From NCBI RefSeq assembly GCF_037975245.1, contig NC_092568.1:62001-126000 (forward strand): a DNA stretch of 64,000 nt, read 5' to 3'. The translations under genes and the position numbers were made by a program. The stretch is from Apostichopus japonicus. Its lineage: Eukaryota > Echinodermata > Holothuroidea > Aspidochirotida > Stichopodidae. The notes below the pieces were generated by a model that worked only from the letters and a program-made list of their open reading frames with translations, had not been told where the DNA came from and ran no database searches. Shown piece after piece: positions 47,234 to 60,700 of this stretch. How positions within the stretch are numbered: the first letter of the stretch is position 1; every line of letters begins with the position of its first letter.

Positions 47234-48039
47234 TTGCAATTGAATTTCTCTGATATATATAGAAAGAGTGCCCTCAAAATGACGCCCTATATTTTGCAAG
47301 GACGTAAAAATGGAATTACGCCCTCTTTTTGTTGCGCCCCATACATTTCACTAAATAGCATGTCATGTGAATGCCAATGCAAACACAATCACCACCCTCC
47401 CCCACCCCCTCCCCCACCCTAAATAAAACATGAGTAAGCTAGTTTTCACAAGTCTCCCTTTGGGTTTTTCATTTAGTTCTTCATCTTTTTCTTCTCACTT
47501 TCATTTGCATCTGGAAAGTGACTTGTGTCAGTGCATGACACACACATACACACCAGAAAGTTGTTTTAGTAAACTCTGAGATTGATTTAATTTCAATTCA
47601 ATAGGATTATCTTTATTAAGCTAATCAAAAAGAAATAATACAGGCAGGGGTAAGGGTAGAGGTAATATAGGGGGGGGAGAACTTACGTGATCTTTGTGTA
47701 GGTGATTACCTCACATGGGGAAGTTATATGTGACAGAACTAAAATCAGAAAATTTCATTTTGGCATTTAGTATTTCCGTTACGGTCCACAGGTAATATCC
47801 TTCCATCAATTTATTTCGCGTTGCGTCGATTCGGATACTACTAATCTGGAGTTCATTCATACTTAGTAAAGATTCCTAAATCCTATTGGTCCATTCAGGT
47901 CAGCTGACAGTGGTTAATCCTGTGAGTAACGCACGGTAAAATTACGGGGCATCACTTTAATAAATCTTTGGTTATATGTAACCAAAAATGTTTTGTTTTA
48001 TGATTTTTCCCCCACACAAATGGTAGTGTATAAATGAAC

Positions 48040-48205
48040 GGGGTTAATCAACGGTCTAGCGTGCGTTACTCACAGGATTAATGCACTCCGGGTGTTAATG
48101 CTATCGCTGGATGCACTCGGGCTCCGCCCTCGTGCATCGCTTGCATTATCCCCCGATCGTGCATTAATCCTGTGAGTAACACACGCTAGACCGTTGATTA
48201 ACCCC
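48040..48205. repeat. Foldback element: 47-bp inverted arms around a 72-nt hairpin loop
   Basis: The arms 48040-48086 and 48159-48205 are complementary with one mismatch. The loop has its own near-inverted pair (GATGCACTCGGG / CCCTCGTGCATC). A further related piece, GGTTAATCCTGTGAGTAACG, sits at 47923-47942, suggesting a longer parent element. Confidence 0.9.
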
Positions 48206-48854
48206 TTATTATATATCTCAACATTTCATAAATACTGCCAAGTTCTAGGTATTATATCATATAAAATATTCATATGGTTCTTGGGTTTTATAATAAACGT
48301 ATGGATAAGTTGACAAATTATTTAATCTCACACTCGGTTTGAACCAGGTGTGTATGTGATTCAATCGCACATATTATTGGAAATTACTACACAATAGGAG
48401 AAACAAAGAAATCTCACCTTTAATTAAATTCTTCGTATCACAAGGCAATTAGTACTGGAAAATATTACCTAATTTTAGGCTTATGGCGATTATTGACTAA
48501 GCTTGTTACATACTAATCGTACATAAAATAAAGTAACCTATTTAAACAAGGACCACCATCATCTTGTATACTCTCAGTTTTGTGAAACAAAATCTAAAGT
48601 GCCCCTCTTTTCCATTTCTGTGAGTAAACTGTCCCCTTTTGTTTTATAAATAGTATACCTTTGTTGAAAACTGAAATTTTTTAATTAAAAACAAGGGCCA
48701 TGCGTTTGAAAAGAAATTAAGAGAAAACGGTATTTAATGTTTACCCTTTGTGAGATGTTCCCAATCACATCAAGGTGATATGTATGTTCCATAACCCCCA
48801 ACTAGATTAAGCCCTCTACCGCCGCCCCTGAAGTATGGCGTATCAAGTTGACCA

Positions 48855-48920
48855 GGAGAGTTAGCTCAGTGGTTAGCGCCGGTGCCTTTCAATCATAAGC
48901 TCCCGAGTTCGAGTCACTCC
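48855..48920 (+). repeat. tRNA-like sequence (tRNA relic or SINE head)
   Basis: The A box TTAGCTCAGTGG and B box GAGTTCGAGTC are clear and correctly spaced. The ends GGAG / CTCC pair, but the inner acceptor pairs and the anticodon stem do not form, so it is not a working tRNA. Confidence 0.6.
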
Positions 48921-49464
48921 AAGATTAATGTATGTCGTCATGCAGTTACAGAGATGTTGACAATTGACAATTCATCATCATGGACTTTAACTATGAATCT
49001 AAGAGACTGACTTGGGTCAGCTTGCGGCTTTGATAAGCCAATGATATGCTTCTTCGCGAGTTCCTGCTTGCAGGAGGATCTAAAGAAATACATAGATACA
49101 AATTGACCTTTACTTCATTCGAAAGACCTCTTATTATAGATGTGTCTATATTGCGTAACAAGCGTACAAATGAATCATTCAAAACAATGACGACAATGAG
49201 TTAGCTTTTAAGGCCTTTTGTCTTTAGTAATCATTTATCTACATTATGCGCAATTCGATGCATTAAATAAGTTGTTGAAAGAAAGAAATATGAAGAAATC
49301 TTGATCGGGTGCATCTTGCAAGCTTTACTTCCTTCTTGAGACCGCTTGCTGCGGAGTCTCCAACACTTCCCGGAAGTATGAAACTGAGCTAAGGGACTAT
49401 ATGATACCACTACGTATACAGGTGCGTATCCAGGGGGGGGGCGTTGGGGGCGCGCGCCCCCCGG

Positions 49465-49632
49465 GTAAGAAAAAGAGGAGAGAAAAAAAAGAGAAGAAAA
49501 AAGGAAAAAAGAGGGGAAAAAGAGGAGGGGGAGAGGAAGGAAGGGAAAAGAAAAAGAAGAAAGAGAGAAGAAGGAGAAAAGGAGGGAGTAAAAGAAAAAC
49601 GCGAAGACACCGGGAAGAGAAAGAGGAACAGT
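49465..49632 (+). repeat. Polypurine tract inside the 2.2-kb element
   Basis: Almost pure A/G for 165 bp. It gives Lys/Glu/Arg-rich frames on + and Ser/Phe/Leu-rich frames on -, which are artefacts. Confidence 0.92.
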
Positions 49633-49968
49633 GACATCATTACAGCGCTGAAGGGTAGCCAGTGACGGATCAATGATTTCGTAAAAGTGTGCCTCACCCT
49701 ACCCCCTTACACCGACAACTCCATTTTTTTGACGTTTCCATTTTCCTCTCTCACTAATGATCTATATATATACTATATATGGTCTATCATAACGCGTGTG
49801 TAGAATTGTGCTATGAAACCAACTGTGGCTGGTCTCGAACTCGACCGTGTCGTCGGGGAACATGACGCATTTTGGGATGGGGGCGACCGCCCCCCCCCCC
49901 ATTCAGCATTTTTTTTAAATGATATCGCTAAGTAATTTCAAAATAGAAAGTGCTTAGATGCAACTTAC

Positions 49969-51570
49969 AAGGCCTGGGAAGTGTCATTTCCAGCGATCTG
50001 GGAGACATTTTCGGCCAAAATTTGCTTGTACGCTTCGCGCTAACAAATGGTCCTGGGTAGAGCCATTTCCAGCGATCTGGGAGGCATTTTCGGCCAACAT
50101 TTTCTTGTACGCTTCTCGCCAACCTATGGTGGCGCTACGCTTAGATAATTTGCCTACAGGCTTCGCCCCTCCCTTGGCAAATTCCTCGCTACGCGCCTGT
50201 TCGAATTTGTAACGCAAACAGCAGATATCACATCATATCAGTGAGCATGAAATGGCGTTCCAGGATGAAAATCCTCAAAACTGTCCGACTTGCCTGAAAA
50301 AATAACCAAAAATTTTCAAGCGCGAAGCGCGCGTTCAACGTGTCAATGTCAATATCATATAAGCAAGCATCGGTTATTACATCGCATGCCATCATGTACC
50401 GTACGGTCCGTTAAAATTGCGCAGTATACCGCGGGATGCTAATGTAAACAACGACATGTCTCATGTAGATGTATAAAAAGCATGGAGGTCCAATTATGTC
50501 AAAAGTTTCTTTTACATTATGGCGAATTAGGGGCTGCACCTCCGCCGCGCAGTGGTGGAGCGTCCATACGGTCAGGGGGGCGGATGCCCCCCCCCCCCGA
50601 CGGACTCAAATGGATTGCTGGCGCCTTTTTCAGCTCTTTACCACTTTTTACTTATTCGTGATTTTTGACTTTTTTATTGCGCTCTCATCTACTTATTGAC
50701 ATTTGTCACATTTTGTTGGTGTAATTTGGCGATGACACCCTATTCTTCGTTTATCTGCAAATTAGCCAGGCCCTGAAAGGGTCATTTCCGGCGATCTAGG
50801 GAGCATCTTTACTCAAAAATTGTCTGTGCGCTACGCGCCAACCAGTGGTGGCGCTCCGCTTAGATAGTGTCCAAAGCGCCCCTACAGACCATTCTCGCCC
50901 CTCCTGACCAATACCCCTAGCTCGCCACTGCCGCCGCGCCTCCTACGCCTATGTGTGTAGTGTTCGCTTTCGGAAATATCTGCTATTTTTTTCATTTCCT
51001 TCAACCAAGTTTTATAATAGCCGTTATAAGAGGTTTTAATATTTCTACACCAATAAATTAACTGTGTCTGGATTTTAGAAAATTTCTGACCAACATTCTG
51101 CATCACACTTCCCTCTACTCGTGCAATTTTGACCGGTCTGTTAGGGGTTGAAGGAAGTTTTTCTATATTGGTTGTCCTTAGATGAAATTTTGTACAACAT
51201 TATGGGTATGTCATGAAGTGAGTTTATTCACGAGAAATGTGAATTTTCAAATTCTGAACAAGGGGCTTAAAACCTTGAAAAGTGGGGCCGACGGGTATTG
51301 TGGGCCGCGACGTAGAATCACCTACAAAAGCAAAGATCCACAGGAGATGCGATCAGGTCGAACATGATGTGTGCCGGGTTGACAATCTTCAAAAAGGTTA
51401 TGGATGGAAAAAAAAAACTATTAGGAAATACTTGGTTCTCAGGCAAAAAGTGTATATCTGGTTGGTCATTTCAAGCCCGAGAAGTGCCGTTTCCGGTGAT
51501 CTGGGGGGTTTCAAAACAAGAAATTTTCTTGTACGCTGCGCGCCAACCGATGGTGGCGCTCCGCTTAGAT
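49969..51570 (+). repeat. Internal module repeated four times within the element
   Basis: The core CATTTCCAGCGATCTGGGAG ... TTCTTGTACGCT(T/G)CGCGCCAAC ... TGGTGGCGCTCCGCTTAGAT occurs at about 49969-50050, 50051-50150, 50767-50868 and 51473-51570. The first copy lacks the 3' part. Confidence 0.85.
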
Positions 51571-51620
51571 AGTAATTCGCGCCCCCCGGGTTTGAAAATC
51601 CTGGATACGCGCCTGGTATA

Positions 51621-54600
51621 TACATTGATATTTAAATAACTTTTAAATCAGTTTTAAAAACTAATAAATCCATAGACCTATATATAGTTATTTTTGGCGG
51701 AGCAAAATACCACAAATTTACGTCATCAGTTGAGATCATGTCCACTTTGGCACATGATGTTGTGGTTGTACTCGTCCGTTACAGGGACGATACAATATAC
51801 ATTAAAAAATAGTCTGCTGATTTAGCCCGCGAAAAGTCGCACCAGAAGAGATCAAATTAGGCATAACACATTTCAAGGGATTGCGAATAAAAGACTAAAG
51901 AAATTTTTTGACACAAAAATTTCTACGGTTTGTAAATCTCTAACAAGGAGCGGGCCAAATGGTAGTAACTACTCATATATTTTGTTAAGACTAATATCAT
52001 GTCTGAAAATTACAAGGTTTGGTAATAATATCGAAAAAAAATACAACCAAAGTCCAAGAGAGCCGGGTAGGACCCGGCGACAATAATGTCACCGGTACCC
52101 CGTCATAATCACTCTTCGGAGCCTCCTGGATATTTTCTCGGACCTCTATTTCACAACACGTCCGGGATGCATCCCGCCCCACGTCGCCCCCTTAACAGCC
52201 CTGGTTGTAACCCAACGCAATATGTAGCTTAACATAATCGCTACAAAACCAACAAAAATATGTCTGTGGGTTTGAAAATCGCAACTATGTAAACGAATAT
52301 ATACGTATATAGGCATATAATCAAAACTCGCCTCTTTGCGGCACAACTCACCCTATATACATACTTAACACCCCCGTATTGTCGGTAAAGTATGAAAGTG
52401 AAAATGGAGGTAAACTTTCTGATTTTGATTTAGAAATGTGATCTACAATAAAAGCAAATACAACCAATAATACGAGTAATTGTATATCTCTCTTTCTCCA
52501 TATGTCCCCACCTCTCCCCCTCTCCCCCTCCCCACCCATCTCCGCCTCTCTCTCTCAACCCCCCTCTCTCTATCTCTTTCTTTGCATGTATGTCTTATTA
52601 TTATGAATTTAATAATTAATTGAAATATCTGCGACTGTTTGACAAGTTAATCGACTCAAGATGGATCATCTTTGAAATATAAATTGATCTTTATTAATAC
52701 ATTTATATTTATACATTTAATTGATATGTAATTTGTTTTCTTTATTCAACCTGACTTTATACGTTACTTTCATAAACAGCGAAAATACAAGAATACACAA
52801 TGGACAATCATTTCCTTTTGGTGCTACTGTTGGCACATTACTTATAAGTATAGCCTAAATCAAATACATAATGCACTTCCTTCCTTTATTATCTCTGATC
52901 GATTGTTTGACTTCCTTTGTCTGTTTAAGGTCAGTATATAGTGTCCCCCAAAATATGTTAGAAAGTCAAATAATGTCCACTGATCATCTGTTTTTAATAT
53001 GCTATAATACTGTCACTTTGAAAGTATTTGCCGCACTGAGACAATTCAAACAACAGTTTATGGAACCACCGGGACAATCTGTGGGACACTTTGACGATCT
53101 AAGGACCCCCCCCCCACTCTCCCACCTGTGCGGCACTTTATTTGCCCTATATTCCATATACGGCTCTTATATCCATATCATGTCCATGCGCTTCAGCGAT
53201 CACTTTTTGGCAACCGAATAGTATATATACCGAGGCTATCAATCACTGGTAGTCCAGTATTTTGCCAGCTATTTGAAAGGTGAGGTGCAGGTGGATCCCT
53301 GGGAGGGGGTGGGGTGGAATGGTATAGCGTTCATTAGCCTCTAGTTACGTCGCCATGATCCTAAATGGTTAAATTGTATAAGATGGTCTGTTTACTTCCA
53401 CTTGGTGAATGCGAGTCATCGTCAAATGAATTGCTTTGTAACTGTTCTAACCTAATTTTTAATCACAAAGGTTAAAGTACACAAAAGACTTTCAAAGAAC
53501 CTCACACACACACAATTTAAAAATGGCACTGACAATATACGCGATTGTCTACTTTAAACAAGGAAGTTTGGTTATATATGGTTCTATTTAGAACTGCTAT
53601 ATTGTACTGTCAAAGTCCAAGAAATAAATGTTTACAAAGTAACTAATCCAAGGGAATTTTCTCTAGCTTATTGTTCTTCGAAATGTGTGAGATGCCATTC
53701 CTTTGTGTAAGTATAATGTGACCTCTTAATAAACGAACCCACGATTTTTGTTATAGAAATAGAAGTCAGTTGAACCCCAATTACCCCTTTTATATGAAAT
53801 AGTTCAAAATGACATAGAAATAAGGTATCTTTCCTGTTTCGGATATTGAGTGTAAAATAGGAAGATGCGGCGGGGCAGAACTCGAAGATAAAAGGACTAA
53901 AAATGAGTTCTAGAAATGTTGAGAAATTGTCATCTTTAGCAGACAGTGGTAGATGGCTTAAGCAGAAAGTTAGTGTTATTTGCTGTAATAGTTCGATAAC
54001 AAATTATATTTTATTCTTTATTTTGTAAAAGATTCCAGTTAATGACCTCTTTGATTACTAATTTAAGGCTAAATTGTTGATGACGTCGGCTTCTCCGAGG
54101 AGTTTTAATTGTTTTAATGCAAATTCGTTCTTTTATAAATTCTATTAATCTAATGAAAATAAGCAAACAAAAATAACAAAACAAAAACTCTTTCAAATTG
54201 ATTATCAACAGAGCACCTATGCATGCAACATCATTAACAAAATTTGTGTCATGTATTTTGAAGATGCAATATAAACTTGAGGGTATATACGTTGGTGTAA
54301 TGTTATTGATTCTGGCTTCATTTGAGGAGCTGACGTAATGGAGGCTGTGTGCTAGACTAGGTAGTTCAGCCACTTTCATTGATGACTGTTCTTCACTATT
54401 TAAAGAGTAATTTCTTTAAGGAAAGCATTCAAGGTGAATGGTAACCAGTGCCGACAAGTTAGCTTGCTTATTGTGAGGGCCTCAAAGAACTCCTTGAAAT
54501 ATTGAACATGTATCGATGACCATTAAGTCGAATTTTTAGCATATTTAAGGGTAATATTGATGACCTGTTGTTATTTGCTTTCATTCCCCAAAACATATTC

Positions 54601-55660
54601 CTGGATGAGCCTGAATTTATGAAAATATTTGTCAACTTTTTTCATTATTTTATTTTGTATTCGTCGATTGCCACATAACGTGGACTATGGATTAGTATTT
54701 CAAGGAAATATACTTTAAACTATACATGTATGACCACATAATCTGTCATCGATTTCATATAAAAGTGGTTGCCCGTTTCAACATGAATGGGTGGTGCCGG
54801 TATTACTCACGTCAGTAATCCATATACATGCCCATTTATACTCATTGGACTTGATTCAGTGTAAATAAGTCATAAAGGCATCCCACTCGGTGTTGGTATA
54901 TTAATCTTTCTCAATAAATAATGACTTGTTCCTTGTTTCCAGATCGGTTCCCTCCCTGATTGTTATTCCATAGATACAAGCTATCGATCATGTATAAACT
55001 TGTATATTGTAATTGAACCCACGCAACAAAACTTCCCCGTCGCACTGACACATGAGTGGGTGTTGACTCTGTTAAAACCCATCTATGCAGATTCCGCGAG
55101 TTAATATTTGCATTAAACAACATGTGGTGGACAAAAGAAAAAAAAATGAAAAAGTTGCTAAAAGGGCGTGCGGTTTGTGAGTATCAGAAAATCAGAAACT
55201 TAAATTTCTTACAAATTAATACAAAATGAAAGTTTGTAGTCGGTAGAACTTTGTGAATGAAACAATACGGCCAATATAAACGATAATGAAATGAGTCATG
55301 TTTATATGTTACAAGTGTTACACTATAAATGTTACATTTACATCACGTAGCTGTTAACGCCCACCGATGTTGTAATGCACACCGTACAGATCAAACGTAT
55401 CATCGGTTGCTATGGGAGATTAATCCTACATGATGTAAACAATATACTCAGCATCCCGGCCTTTTGTCCTAAATGTACACCTGGAACAGGAAATTCAACC
55501 TAGATAGATATTTATGTTTACGATTGCTTATAAACATTCACTGACTCATAACACGCTTCCAATATATTTGATTATTATTAGTTAAAGTATAGGAGAAGTT
55601 AACAATAATAATAATAATAAGTCACAACACAAAAGCGGCGTGTTTTGCAATACTTATATT
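51621..55660. other. Intergenic, no gene supported
   Basis: Includes a GC-richer patch at 52050-52200 with the palindrome CGGGATGCATCCCG, probably repeat-derived, and C/T-rich runs at 52500-52580. Frames of 116 (+) and 122 (-) codons at 52871 and 54011 show no domains. Confidence 0.4.
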
Positions 55661-55990
55661 TATAATGATGATCATAATCATCATTGTCATCGCCATTAAT
55701 ATCGTCATCACTATCGAATCGATACCGTTCCTGCTATGGTATCGTGATCGTTATCGCTGCCGTCATTGTCATCGTCGTAAATCATTTGCGATTGTCATGC
55801 TGCCTTTATCGTCATCGCAATCGCCATGGTCATCGCTGTCGTCATCGTCATCACCATCGTCATCGTCATCGCCATCGTCACCGCTATCGTTGTGTTATCG
55901 CTTTCGTGATCGTGATCGTCATCTCTGCATCGACATCAACATCGTCATCATCATCATCGTCAGCGTCATTTTCCGATCGCCACCCGTAGC
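55661..55990 (+). repeat. (ATCGTC)n-type degenerate simple repeat
   Basis: ATC/GTC/CATCG units for more than 300 bp open Ser-rich and His/Arg-rich frames that are artefacts. Confidence 0.93.
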
Positions 55991-57678
55991 ATTATCGACA
56001 TCGTCATCACCCGCAGTATATACCGTAGTTTCCTTGTTAATTTTGAAAAGAAACATATACCAGCGGCATGTTCTAAGTATACATCATACAATTAAAAAAA
56101 ATCATATTGTATTCACATGATCACACACTTTGTGAATGTACGCATGCGTATATGACAGCAAATTATTGAGGCACACTTGACATTACTGGTTCCCCCATCT
56201 CATGAAATACATATTAATGACTAAATCATTCCTGGTTCTTGCTTGTAAGTTAGAGACAGGATACATTATTTTATTATTTTATACAAGTTTTTATAAAGTT
56301 TATTACACAGAAATGTAAATCCTCAAGATATTCAACACCTGTTGAAGCATCAATGAAATATGGTTTTGGGAAAAAAAAACATTAATAGCAATGTACGAGC
56401 AAATTTTTGGGGGAAGAATTTTTTAGTGGCGACAATAGTTACGCTTCAAAAGCGAGCAGACTCTTGAGACTGAGTTATTTCCTGTTTTTCTCCATAAATC
56501 TTTGCTAGGACATGCCGTAAAGTGTGTGTGTGTGGGGGGGGGGGGGGTTGAAACTGAGTATGCTATAAAAATAATAGAGTGTTTTCTGCCACTCTTTACT
56601 TGTTTACTAGAAATGTAGACATCCCTATTCAGTACTTAAAAAAAAAATCAACACAGAAGAAAAACCATTGCACTGTATCGTACAAACTTCACCCAAGATA
56701 TATTTTATCTTCGCGTCTTGGTGTATAAGCTATACTAAGGGAAATGGCAAATAATAATATTCGCCCAGGTTTTTTTTAAAGTGCAATTAAGACTCAGGGT
56801 TATTATGAAAACCCTGTTATGAAGGTGTCCTCGGAAGTTAATAGGCTCCCGTCACACTGATGTTTGTTTGAAAAAGAATCGGATTTTCAAGAGGAATGAA
56901 ATATCTATAGTCAGAGTTACTTTCCAGCTGCATATGAAATTTAAACTTTACCAATGTCTGCAACCGTAAAAAGAAAAGGGTGGTATAAACAGTTATGACG
57001 GATAATTCCAACGTCGACCCTTTGTGGTTACGTCAACCCATCGGAATTAAAACAAAGATTTATGAAATGTATCAAATATTTCAAAAGTCTGTCGATGCGG
57101 AAAAATGGAGACTTGCATTATATTAACTTTGTGGGCATGGGTGGAGTATAACCCTAGAGAAAACATCTTGAACATAAATGACTTCAAAAGTTACAAAATA
57201 AAACACTGTTTTTTAATCTCTTAGCAATATTACTCATATAAAAAACGTCTCAATTTATGCGTGGGAGGAATACCTCATCCTCTTAGGCCCCAACTTCTTT
57301 CGCTAATATGGGGGAGGGGTGGGGGTGGGGTCACCAGAATGATCAATATGAAAAAAAGGGTGTCATGAAACCAAAGAGTTTGAATACTAGGTCTTTAAGA
57401 CATATAGAGTATATACACAGCATCTTAATCATTTCCTCTTTCTCAATGTCTATACATGTCTACAACATATCCAAATCGGAAAGTTACGTCAGGTGCTGAT
57501 TTTAGGATCCATAATAATAAACAAACTGGCTGCAGAGATAGGATGTCAACACTGTTCTAATAACATTGGTTTCCTTTTAACAACACTTCTTTCATTTGCT
57601 GTTGTTTTGTTTATAGACATATAAGGATATCTTTACAATATATACATATTATTATTATGATATATATATATATATATA

Positions 57679-57738
<60 letters not shown>

Positions 57739-60700
57739 TATATATTGTAAAGATATGCTCACATTACCTGATCTTCCATCCACATATGTTTCTATCTCTT
57801 ACAGAGGTTCGAAGGGGAGGGGAGGGAAGGGGGGAGTATCGATCTACATACGTGCTTGAAATCTTCTTTCATTAATGAATGTCTCATGTATATATCTGCT
57901 CATCGTCATGGGTTCAATCAAGAAAGACTACACTAATGTCAACTTTGTACATGAAACCATAATTTAGGATATTTATGAGATCATTTACTATATATAAGCC
58001 TCTAAAACGTACAATTTTTATTCGTACCGCAAAATTCATCCGAAAAATTCAAACGAAAACTACATGAAGATTTCTTGCACATTCAACGAAAAGTTCGAAG
58101 AATATAGCAAACGTGTTTTTCTGTTTATGTCAATGACGTCCAGTTATTGCACAATGACAGTCGACGTACGATATTGCGATATTGCGTAACATCAAATAAG
58201 CAATATTCGCAAACGTGCTTTAGGATAAATAGTACACTAAGGGCGTTGTTGCTATGATAAATTCCTATCAAAACTGGCTCTATACAAACAACAGAGATAA
58301 AACAAAAGGAGAGATATCGTACGAGTTTTGCTGAGAGATACATGTGTATAGATCGCCATGATAGCAACACGAAGTTAGAGCGAAACAGACTCGGAAACCG
58401 AAAATATTATTTGGATTCAAAACAAAGAAGGTGAATGTCCTACAGTGTGTTCCTTAGTTTTTACACATCGTTGTTGTTGTAACCCGACACCAGTGCCCAA
58501 AACTGAAACTGAAATTGAAGATATTTAAAGGAAATTTATACAGGAATCATTGACCTGCATGACGGTAAATAGAGGCATGTATACTTGATCCAATATACTA
58601 TCAAGTTAAAACCCGTAATATTCCAGAAACTGAATGGGAAAGTCCCACAAATTAAACGGACATAAAGGAAATCATGGAAGTTGAGAGAAAGAAAGGAATT
58701 TGACCGAATGCACTGAGATATGTTAAACAGAATTCGATACTGAATATTTAAATATATGAATATGCAGGATTCATTGAATTTTGTGATAAGATAGTCCACG
58801 GGTGTAATTGCGGTATAGTCCGGGTGACGGCATTGCCAGATGGGGCCAAAAGGGATAATTCTTTGAACTTTTGGAAGTTTTTATGTTTCTCTTTGTTCAG
58901 TATGAAAAAATAACTGAAAATGCCTTTATTCTTAACCCATGTATAACTGGCCCTCTACACCCCCCCCCCCCCCAGATACTGAAAGGCTGTAGCCACTCTG
59001 ACATTACACTCTCATTTGTAATATTGTAGATCCGCGATCCATCACAATTTCAAAGGGTTGTTTAAAACCTGGCTAATTCGAACACCGGGAAATTGATGTT
59101 TATATACTGTAAAGTTATAGTGAATATTGGTCACGGGAAGTCGATAAAAACAAAACGGACAGGGATTTTATTGACATTTCCGTGAAAGAAGTCCCAATTA
59201 ACGATGTGTCTGTAATGAAAGTTATCATAAAAGTAAAGTATTATATACAACAACAACAACAACAAAGTTTCGCCACAAATGGAAATAGATTACAAATTCA
59301 CTTCAATTCCAAGCAAAAGTCTTCTTTCAATAATTAGTAATAAGACTCGGATCCGCCTCACACAAAACGTATAAAATGATAAAAGTAAAAGTATATAAGT
59401 TATTAGAGTACAACCGGCTTATCACGCAATCTAAAGCCTAAAATATGCTTCAGAATGCTTGCATCCTATTCACGTTTATTTTTATTTATTTCTGGCGGAG
59501 GAAGCCCCCCCCCCCCTACACGGGAGTCCGCTTCAAAGACCCCACATCAGCCACATTCCTCCTTTTCCAAAAATCCTAGATCCGCCTCCTGGTGACCATT
59601 TAACCGCCATCAAATTGGATATTTTTCGAAGAAAAAGGTGGATAAACAACAAGTTGTATACTCGTATACCTGAGCGTAGCTATTTTCATCCATATGACGT
59701 CAGAGAAATATAATTGTTGACAAATTTGACATTTTTGTCATTTTCAGAGACGGAACCAGCAAATCCTCAGGTACCTTCGTTTTACCTGTATAACGTCTTT
59801 TGTCTATATGTGAATATGTAATTACTTTTACGACCCGTCATCGCTACAGTCGTTTATTAATCAAACCCTTCTTTACCCTTACCCCCCTCCCTGAAATAAA
59901 AAAAATTAAGAAATCACCACTTTTCATATTTTTTTTGTACACTATTTCATTTATTTTAAATTATATGGCATAAAAAAAAACTTTCTAAATTTTGGAATAA
60001 AATTTTTAAAAATTATTCTTTAATTGAAATTATCTCTTGAATCTCGACAAAGATACTTTTATTTCTTTCTTTAATTAACTCTTTTTTTTGTTCATTGTTT
60101 TGGAGAATTTTGTCGCTATATACTGTTCAATACTCAAGTCTCATTTCCATTCATTATTGTAAACAGAAATATGAAATGCTGGAAAAAGCTTAACTTTTAT
60201 GTATGTGGTCAAAAAGTGACGAGAGTCATTACTGTACTAATTAACTAATTAACCACCATTTGGCAGGGCTATACGATATCCTGCTTTCAATATTTATCCC
60301 ATTCATGCTGAATAATACGTTTCGGTGAAAATTACTGAAAATTGGCGCCGATTATCGAAACCGTTAAGGAAACAGTCTGTAAAATACAATCACTTGAAAA
60401 ACAGTCCGCGCTATCAATATTTGTTTCTTTCTCAAACACTCTCTCTCGCCATGTGGCTTGATTTCCTCAATAAAGATATAAAATAAAATCCCCATTACAT
60501 CATAATACCAGAATTAAGACATTAGAAAGAATGTATGTAGGCTATAACGGTAAACAAACATACTGTGTAACAGGAACTAAAACCTATATGTGTCTATATA
60601 CAGGGAACAAGAAATAAAACCCGATTTAAAACGATCTACTGGAAGTGTCGGATTATATTTGGTCATTTTATTTTAACGAAATAAAGCACCAATGGTACAC

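Larger units (their letters stand above)
49414..51620. mobile_element. 2.2-kb DNA transposon-like element, 15-bp TIR, 5-bp target duplication
   Basis: The left end CAGGTGCGTATCCAG (49419-49433) and the right end, inverted CAGGCGCGTATCCAG (51601-51615), match at 14 of 15 positions. GTATA flanks both ends (49414-49418, 51616-51620). Next to each end lies a GCGCGCCCCCCGGG-type block. The interior holds a purine-only tract and four copies of an internal module, but no transposase. The superfamily is not recognised. Confidence 0.75.

Noticed and set aside
48855-48920. Functional tRNA
   Set aside because: A and B boxes are good, but the anticodon stem and inner acceptor pairs fail.
49401-49697. 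Lys/Glu-rich and Phe/Ser-rich frames
   Set aside because: Polypurine tract inside a transposon-like element.
51997-52182. Minus-strand frame in a GC-richer patch
   Set aside because: Overlaps a palindromic, repeat-like segment; more likely mobile-element debris than an exon.
52871-53221. 116-codon frame
   Set aside because: No domain, no splice context, and it crosses a poly-C tract; likely chance.
54011-54379. 122-codon minus-strand frame
   Set aside because: AT-rich chance frame with a hydrophobic stretch and a basic end, but no recognisable family.
55665-56120. 151-codon frame with Ser- and His/Arg-rich centre
   Set aside because: Encoded by an ATCGTC simple repeat; neighbouring frames are open too.
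57657-57875. Ile/Tyr-repeat frame
   Set aside because: Translation of a (TA)n microsatellite.
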